The notes under the pieces were generated by a model. The model saw only the letters and a list, made by a program, of their open reading frames with translations, did no database searches and was not told the DNA's origin. The translations under genes and the position numbers were made by a program. A stretch of DNA of 10,872 nucleotides, taken from contig AUXH01000627.1 of assembly GCA_000482145.1 (NCBI GenBank), forward strand, positions 1 to 10,872, given 5' to 3'. This stretch comes from Strigomonas culicis. Lineage: Eukaryota > Euglenozoa > Kinetoplastea > Trypanosomatida > Trypanosomatidae. Shown here piece by piece: positions 6,920-10,872 of this stretch. Each line of letters begins with the position of its first letter. Position 1 is the first letter of the stretch.

Positions 6920-8137
6920 CTACGCGAGTTTGGGCAAACTCGCTTGCCGCTGCCGCGCACTCGGATCCACCTTTGGCGCCTCTCGGCCTACACAGGGGGC
7001 CCCGTTGGCCCCCGGCGTCGTGCTCGTGACCGTCGTACTAGGGAGCTCAATCGCCGGTAGGTGGTCTTTGGCCACCCCATCCACAGGGGACTTCTCCCGC
7101 TTTTCACCCTTTGGTGTGAAAAGCGGACTACTGAGAGTTTTGGCCACTTGCGGCGGCGGCAGCTCTCCCATGTCGCCGGTCAACGGGTTGAACGCTTTCA
7201 TCTCGCCGCTGTCGTCGGGGGTGTCCGACGGCTTCTGCGCGCGCTTCACTTGCCGCTCTGCGTTGCGCAGCGTTCTAAAGTACGCGTGGCGCAGCGCCTC
7301 CTTCGCGGTGCACCGCTTCTCCTCCTCGTACGTGAGCAGCATCGCGAGGAGGTCGAGCGCCTCCGGGTCGAGGTTGGGCGCCAGCTTCGCGAGGCCGGTG
7401 CCCTGCCGCACGGGGAACTGGCACTTGATGTGCGTGCCCTTCGACTTGAGCGCGGTCAGCAGATCCGCCGGCGGCGACCCCAGCACGCTGTGGATCTTGT
7501 TCACCTGGTCAATCTCGTTCGTGCCGGCGAAGAGCGGGTACAGCGTCGCCATTTCAAAAAAGACGCACCCGGCGCTCCAAATGTCCATCTTGTAGTTGTA
7601 GTAGCCGTCCGTGAGGAGGCACTCCGGGGCGCGGTACCACCGCGTCGAAATGTACTCCGTCAGCGGCTGCTTGGTGTAGATGCCGCGGCACGAACCGAAG
7701 TCCGCGAGCTTGACGACATCGTCGTTATTGATGAGCACGTTCTCCGGCTTGATGTCGCGGTGGAAGAGACCCGCGCGGTGCGTGTGGTCGAGCGCCTTCA
7801 GGATCTGGTACATGTAGCTGCGGATCTGCTCGCTGGGCAGGTACTGCTTGCGCACCCGAATCAAGTCGTACAGATTCTTCTCCATCAGCTCGAACACGAC
7901 GGCGAGGCGGCCGGTGCTGCGGTCAAATAGGACCTCCACTAGGTTCACTATGTTCGGGTGGGGCGTGAGCTTTCGCACCGCGTGGATCTCGCGCACACGG
8001 TTCGCCTCTTCCTTCGACTCAAACGGCTTCTTGAAGCACTTGATCGCCACCATTTGCTTCGTGTTCGTGTCCTGTGCACGCAGCACTTCGCTGAAAGTGC
8101 CCTCGCCGGTCTTGCCAAGAATCTGATACTTTTGCAT
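6920..8137 (-). CDS. MOK: CMGC/RCK protein kinase, MOK/LF4 type
   Basis: Serine/threonine kinase of 405 residues. All catalytic elements are present: Gly-rich loop GKTGEGTFSEV (8-18), VAIK Lys33, helix-C Glu50, HRDIKPEN with Asp128, Lys130 and Asn133, DFG at 146-148, activation-loop TEY at 160-162, then STRWYRAPE (164-172). The kinase domain ends near residue 290. DFGSC, the TEYISTRWYRAPECLLTDG segment and MDIWSAGCVFFEM match the MOK subfamily closely. MOK/LF4 kinases limit cilium or flagellum length in several eukaryotes; that role here is inferred from the family. The tail (about 291-405) is Pro/Ser/Thr-rich with SP and TP sites and looks disordered. The ATG at 8137 fits the family N-terminus and directly follows the splice signals; the open frame continues upstream to 8359 but there only translates T-rich spacer. 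Two hairpins lie in the tail coding sequence, one ending next to the TAG stop. Confidence 0.96.
   Translation of the reverse strand: MQKYQILGKTGEGTFSEVLRAQDTNTKQMVAIKCFKKPFESKEEANRVREIHAVRKLTPHPNIVNLVEVLFDRSTGRLAVVFELMEKNLYDLIRVRKQYLPSEQIRSYMYQILKALDHTHRAGLFHRDIKPENVLINNDDVVKLADFGSCRGIYTKQPLTEYISTRWYRAPECLLTDGYYNYKMDIWSAGCVFFEMATLYPLFAGTNEIDQVNKIHSVLGSPPADLLTALKSKGTHIKCQFPVRQGTGLAKLAPNLDPEALDLLAMLLTYEEEKRCTAKEALRHAYFRTLRNAERQVKRAQKPSDTPDDSGEMKAFNPLTGDMGELPPPQVAKTLSSPLFTPKGEKREKSPVDGVAKDHLPAIELPSTTVTSTTPGANGAPCVGREAPKVDPSARQRQASLPKLA
6924..6943 (-). repeat. Inverted repeat abutting the kinase stop codon
   Basis: Nine-base arms GCGAGTTTG (6924-6932) and CAAACTCGC (6935-6943) are perfectly complementary. 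As RNA the sensible form is an 8-bp stem with a GCCC tetraloop. The stem ends one base before the TAG stop (6922-6920), so it is encoded by the last codons of the kinase gene. Confidence 0.85.
7097..7126 (-). repeat. 11-bp perfect stem-loop inside kinase C-terminal coding sequence
   Basis: Arms CCGCTTTTCAC (7097-7107) and GTGAAAAGCGG (7116-7126) pair perfectly around an 8-base loop. On the mRNA the structure falls in the codons for the tail segment SPLFTPKGEKR, outside the kinase domain. Confidence 0.9.
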
Positions 8138-8161
8138 ATGACCTGTTCTAAAAAAAAAAAA
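8138..8161 (-). promoter_or_regulatory. T12 tract and predicted spliced-leader acceptor of the kinase gene
   Basis: The sense strand has twelve T residues (8161-8150), followed immediately by AG at 8149/8148 and a second AG at 8144/8143. Either gives an extremely short gene-specific leader (10 or 5 nt) before the ATG at 8137. The tract therefore supports this ATG over in-frame upstream ones. Confidence 0.6.
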
Positions 8162-8471
8162 TACTTTGACAGTCAGCAATGGCATGTAGCACCGTGAAGG
8201 AGTATATTCAATGGACAACGGGTGAATTGAACGGTAAAGAGAAAGGAATGGAGCAAAGCAGAAGCGTATGCGAAAAGAGTGACATGTGTAGTGGGATAAG
8301 CATAAACACGGAAAGCATGGCATCTCGACGGAGAACACAGAAGAAAAAAATGTAGACATAGAACACTGACATCCGCAAAAACACTAAATAAATATATATA
8401 AACAAGTACCAAATTTTTGGCTCGTGTATACACATTAAATAATTTTTGTTGTTTTAATCACTGTTTCTCAA

Positions 8472-8486
8472 ATATATATATATATA
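8472..8486. repeat. Short (AT)n run
   Basis: Fifteen bases of alternating A and T in the AT-rich region upstream of the kinase gene. Confidence 0.9.
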
Positions 8487-9320
8487 CCATATTGGGCAAA
8501 GCTAGTACTACAGAATACACATCCAACATACAAACTAGATATGCAGGCACACACAAAAAAAAGAAGAAGAATATTAGCGAAGTATACAGAGAGAAAAAGG
8601 AACGAATTAATGAGAATTAAAAAAAGCGATGAAGGGCTTCTTCTTACTGTAATTTTTATGAGTTTTTCTCTGCTTATTATGATTATCATTATCAAAACTA
8701 AAAAGAAGAATACAAAACAAAAACGTAGAATGAAAAAAAAACAAAAGAAGAGAAAACAAAACATACGAAAAAAAAAAAAACGTAAAAAGTTTCTCCATAA
8801 TAGCAAAAAAAAAAAAAGTCAACCGTTGAAGAAAACGAGTGAGAGGAGAAAAGGAAAAACTAAAAAATATATATTTAAAAGTAAAAAATGTTTGTTTTTG
8901 TAGATTCGAGAAGAAGCTATAGTTATACTATTAACACAAAATGCACGCATCCTGACCTGTTTATTTCATCAATCAGAACAGTCAAAATTAGAAACGCAAA
9001 AATGTTGACCTTCTGCGCAAACTATGATTAAAAAAAAAGGACCGCAATAGTAACAATAAAAAGAAAGAAAAAGAATGCGGAACAAAAATAAGGGGGGGGG
9101 AATATGCAGCATCAACCTTTCGTGAAACACGTTGCCTTTTCAATTGTTTTATTTGATTGTTGTTTTCTTCAGTATTATTATCTTTCGTTCACTCAAACGA
9201 GCAAACCCAAGAAAACACAAGAATAAAGTAAACTAATTCTTTACATAAAAACGAATGCAACAAACGTAAAAAAAAAAAATAACAATAACGAAGGGAAAAA
9301 AAACGCATATATCAACAAAA

Positions 9321-9354
9321 ATATTATATATATATGTAGGTATATATATGTAAT
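9321..9354. repeat. AT-rich stretch with two TATATATAT blocks
   Basis: Two alternating TA blocks are separated by GTAGG. They lie within the presumed 3' UTR of the PSP1-domain gene and, as RNA, could pair weakly or act as an AU-rich element. Function is inference. Confidence 0.8.
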
Positions 9355-9364
9355 ACTTGTGTTT

Positions 9365-9374
9365 AACGGCCGTT
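9365..9374. repeat. Palindrome AACGGCCGTT
   Basis: A perfect 10-bp palindrome that stands out as a GC island in otherwise AT-rich sequence, just after the TA blocks. There is no loop, so as single RNA it would not fold tightly. Confidence 0.8.
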
Positions 9375-9989
9375 TAAGCGGTCATTTAAAAAAAAAAAAA
9401 CTATTGAAAACAATACTATTACTAAACGTTTATGGAAACAAAAATGTTGCTTTAATCTAGTTTACTTACACGTCACAAAGAAAAAAATGTTTTTTATTCC
9501 CCCTATACTCCCTTTTCTGTTCTTGTCGTTCCTATTGCCGATTAGTTACCCGGTTGTAAATGTATTCTCTTACGCATACACGACACTGGTAAGAGGGACT
9601 CGCTACGATAGTACAAACGCATTTCGTATAAACGCAGATCCCAAATAAAAAATACATACAACAATAACAATAAAACGAAAAAGAAACAGAAATCTACAGA
9701 TTTTTGTTGCTTGTTTTAAAAAAATAACCAACATAATCATGGAATCTAAACACAAAGCGATAGAGAAAGGCTAAGTGAACAGATGGTCTGACTGATGCAT
9801 TCTCCTTCAACTTTGCTTCGTTACGGTAGTTGCTTTTGAAATAACGATCATCAAAGGAGAAAACAGCAAGTCCGCATAAAAAAAAGAAAAGAAAAAGGGG
9901 GAAGGAGGAAAAGGTAGTGTTTTCTTTAAAAAAGGAAAGAGGAAGAGAACAAGAAAAAAAGGTTAAAAAAATGAATAATCTGTCACTCA

Positions 9990-10010
9990 AGTAGTTCCAG
10001 TGAAACTACT
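9990..10010 (-). repeat. Hairpin enclosing the stop codon of the PSP1-domain gene
   Basis: On the sense strand AGTAGTTTC (10010-10002) pairs with GGAACTACT (9998-9990) across a 3-base loop. The stem is 9 bp with one G-U pair. The TAG stop (10008-10006) lies within the 5' arm. Confidence 0.8.
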
Positions 10011-10791
10011 GGATGTTATGTGACTTCCGTGTCTTGCGTTTTTTCTGCTGCTTCCGGCGCCACGGCTTCACCATGTTAGTACTGTGTGTTTCTACGATCT
10101 CGTCTTGGTAGGCGAACCAGATGCGGCAGCGGTACACGTCATAGGCGACGCGCTGCAGGCTGCGAAAGTCGACGAACTCCGTCGACGTGCGCGCGACAAT
10201 GACGGTGATCTTCTTTCCGTCGAGCTGCGTCATGACGTCCACCACCCGCCCCTTGAAGCTCACGGACTCCGCGAGGCCACGCATGCGGCGCAGCACCACC
10301 GCCTCGCGCGTGCGGCGCGTCACGTCCTGGCGCTCGTCAGCCGGCGCGGCGCGGCGCAGCACTCGCGCGGCGCGCGCCGCCGGCGCGGCGGCGGCCTCGC
10401 CCACGCGGCCGAGGTCCTCGCCGCGGTCGCCCTCCACGACGACGCAGTCGCCCGCGCGCAGCGCGAAGGGCGCCTGAAACACCTGCCGCCCGTACTTGAA
10501 GTCCACGTAGAAGGCGGTGCCGGCGCGGAACGTGTCCGGCACGCTGCTCCGCGACGTCTCCGAGGAGCTGCACGGCGACGTGGGTGTCGACGAGGGGCGG
10601 ACCGAGCTGTAGCGCAGGCTCACGTGGATGTCCGGCGACGCGTCGGGGGCGATGAGGAGGCCGCAGGCGTACGGCTCGTGGAGGTAGGTGCGAGACGCGT
10701 TCGTCCGCCTGTACACGGAGAAGTCTTTGGTAGAGGAGTTGGACGAAGACGCGCTCTGGGTTGTGCAGATGTCCAAAACCACATTGTTCAT
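10006..10791 (-). CDS. PSP1 C-terminal-domain protein, 261 aa
   Basis: The protein resembles the PSP1 C-terminal region family (Pfam PF04468), which is expanded in kinetoplastids. The family part begins with FYVDFKYGRQVFQAPFALRA (94-113) and CVVVEGDRGEDLGRV (116-130), and continues with a helical section and the segment SFKGRVVDVMTQLDGKKITV (177-196), ending about residue 228 (YRCRIWFAY). An Ala/Arg-rich insert (131-152) comes from extremely GC-rich DNA. Residues 1-90 are Ser/Thr-rich and probably disordered; residues 243-257 are a strongly basic tail (RRKQQKKRKTRK). In Crithidia fasciculata, PSP1-homology proteins RBP33 and RBP45 are subunits of CSBPII, which binds a cell-cycle element in mRNAs; a similar RNA-regulatory role here is inference. 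The ATG at 10791 is 17 nt from a candidate splice acceptor. It is the first gene of the window in transcription order and carries a very long presumed 3' UTR. Confidence 0.88.
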   Translation of the reverse strand: MNNVVLDICTTQSASSSNSSTKDFSVYRRTNASRTYLHEPYACGLLIAPDASPDIHVSLRYSSVRPSSTPTSPCSSSETSRSSVPDTFRAGTAFYVDFKYGRQVFQAPFALRAGDCVVVEGDRGEDLGRVGEAAAAPAARAARVLRRAAPADERQDVTRRTREAVVLRRMRGLAESVSFKGRVVDVMTQLDGKKITVIVARTSTEFVDFRSLQRVAYDVYRCRIWFAYQDEIVETHSTNMVKPWRRKQQKKRKTRKSHNIQ

Positions 10792-10806
10792 TGTGGAAGA
10801 CAGAGA

Positions 10807-10808
<2 letters not shown>

Positions 10809-10866
<58 letters not shown>
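10809..10866 (-). promoter_or_regulatory. Candidate spliced-leader acceptor after (CA)n, PSP1-domain gene
   Basis: On the sense strand a long (AC)n tract ends in CACAG, with the AG at 10810/10809, 17 nt before the ATG at 10791; a pyrimidine-rich CTCTCTGTCTTCC follows. No clear polypyrimidine tract is visible inside the window, so the true acceptor could lie further right. Confidence 0.4.
10811..10866. repeat. (GT)28 dinucleotide microsatellite
   Basis: Twenty-eight perfect GT units (56 bases), reading as (AC)n on the transcribed strand, end about 20 nt upstream of the PSP1-domain start codon. Collapse or expansion in the assembly is possible at such a repeat. Confidence 0.97.
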
Positions 10867-10869
<3 letters not shown>

Positions 10870-10872
10870 AAG

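Larger units (their letters stand above)
8138..10005. other. 1.87-kb AT-rich gene-free region, presumed 3' UTR of PSP1-domain gene plus kinase leader
   Basis: No coding region can be supported here. The plus strand is A-rich, so the sense transcript is U-rich, with T13 runs (8780-8768, 8817-8805, 9400-9388), an (AT)n run at 8472-8486, an AT-rich stretch at 9321-9354, nine C on the sense strand (9100-9092) and a 10-bp palindrome at 9365-9374. The composition changes sharply at the coding boundaries on both sides. The longest minus frames (8468-8806, 9694-9990) open with TTG rather than ATG; the plus-strand frame at 8541-8903 is Lys-rich translation of A-runs. I saw no tRNA-like or other structured RNA gene. 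The polyadenylation site is not identifiable; most of the stretch is probably transcribed 3' UTR. Confidence 0.7.

Noticed and set aside
7061..7930. 289-residue plus-strand frame opposite the kinase gene
   Set aside because: It is the antisense shadow of a kinase with every catalytic motif intact on the other strand.
8138..8359. In-frame N-terminal extension of the kinase
   Set aside because: It translates AT-rich spacer and the T12 splice tract. The kinase family N-terminus begins at the ATG at 8137.
8541..8903. Lys/Arg-rich plus-strand frame of 120 residues
   Set aside because: It is translation of A-rich spacer, on the wrong strand, with low-complexity product.
9500..9660. Less A-rich patch in the long spacer, considered as a possible tRNA or small RNA gene
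   Set aside because: No cloverleaf, no B-box-like sequence and no box C/D or H/ACA pattern could be made out on either strand.
9694..9990. 98-residue Phe/Leu-rich minus frame in the long spacer
   Set aside because: It starts with TTG, contains no internal Met, and reads through T-rich presumed 3' UTR.

Overview
The window looks like nuclear DNA of a kinetoplastid of the trypanosomatid type. Every supportable gene lies on the minus strand, with no introns. Coding regions are GC-rich and the spacers are AT-rich. Just upstream of the starts there are sense-strand T or CT tracts; in four of the five cases an AG follows before the ATG, which is the usual signal for spliced-leader trans-splicing of a polycistronic transcript. 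Two proteins are close to families expected there: a four-RRM poly(A)-binding protein and a PSP1-domain protein. Stops are ordinary TAG/TAA. The very AT-rich, homopolymer-rich spacers are unlike Leishmania and would suit a monoxenous trypanosomatid, but the genus cannot be decided from this sequence.

In transcription order (right to left): a (GT)28 microsatellite followed by a PSP1 C-terminal-domain protein (10006-10791); a 1.87-kb AT-rich region without genes (8138-10005), probably mostly the 3' UTR of the PSP1 gene; a MOK/LF4-type RCK protein kinase (6920-8137); a large predicted mitochondrial helical-repeat protein (3644-6520); an unrecognised basic, low-complexity protein (1819-3324); and a cytosolic poly(A)-binding protein cut by the left edge (1-1271).

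The genes do not form a functional operon in the bacterial sense. They share a transcript by position, and control is expected after transcription. Two neighbours are themselves RNA-binding or likely RNA-regulatory (PABP and the PSP1 protein), one is probably a flagellum-length kinase, and one is probably mitochondrial.

The points most worth a second look are: an 11-bp perfect stem-loop inside the kinase C-terminal coding region; hairpins that abut or enclose two of the four visible stop codons; a pyrimidine tract running up to the PABP ATG with no AG between, which questions its start codon; and the very long U-rich presumed 3' UTR of the PSP1 gene. I found no mobile element, CRISPR array, tRNA or rRNA, and no clear new multi-gene system.
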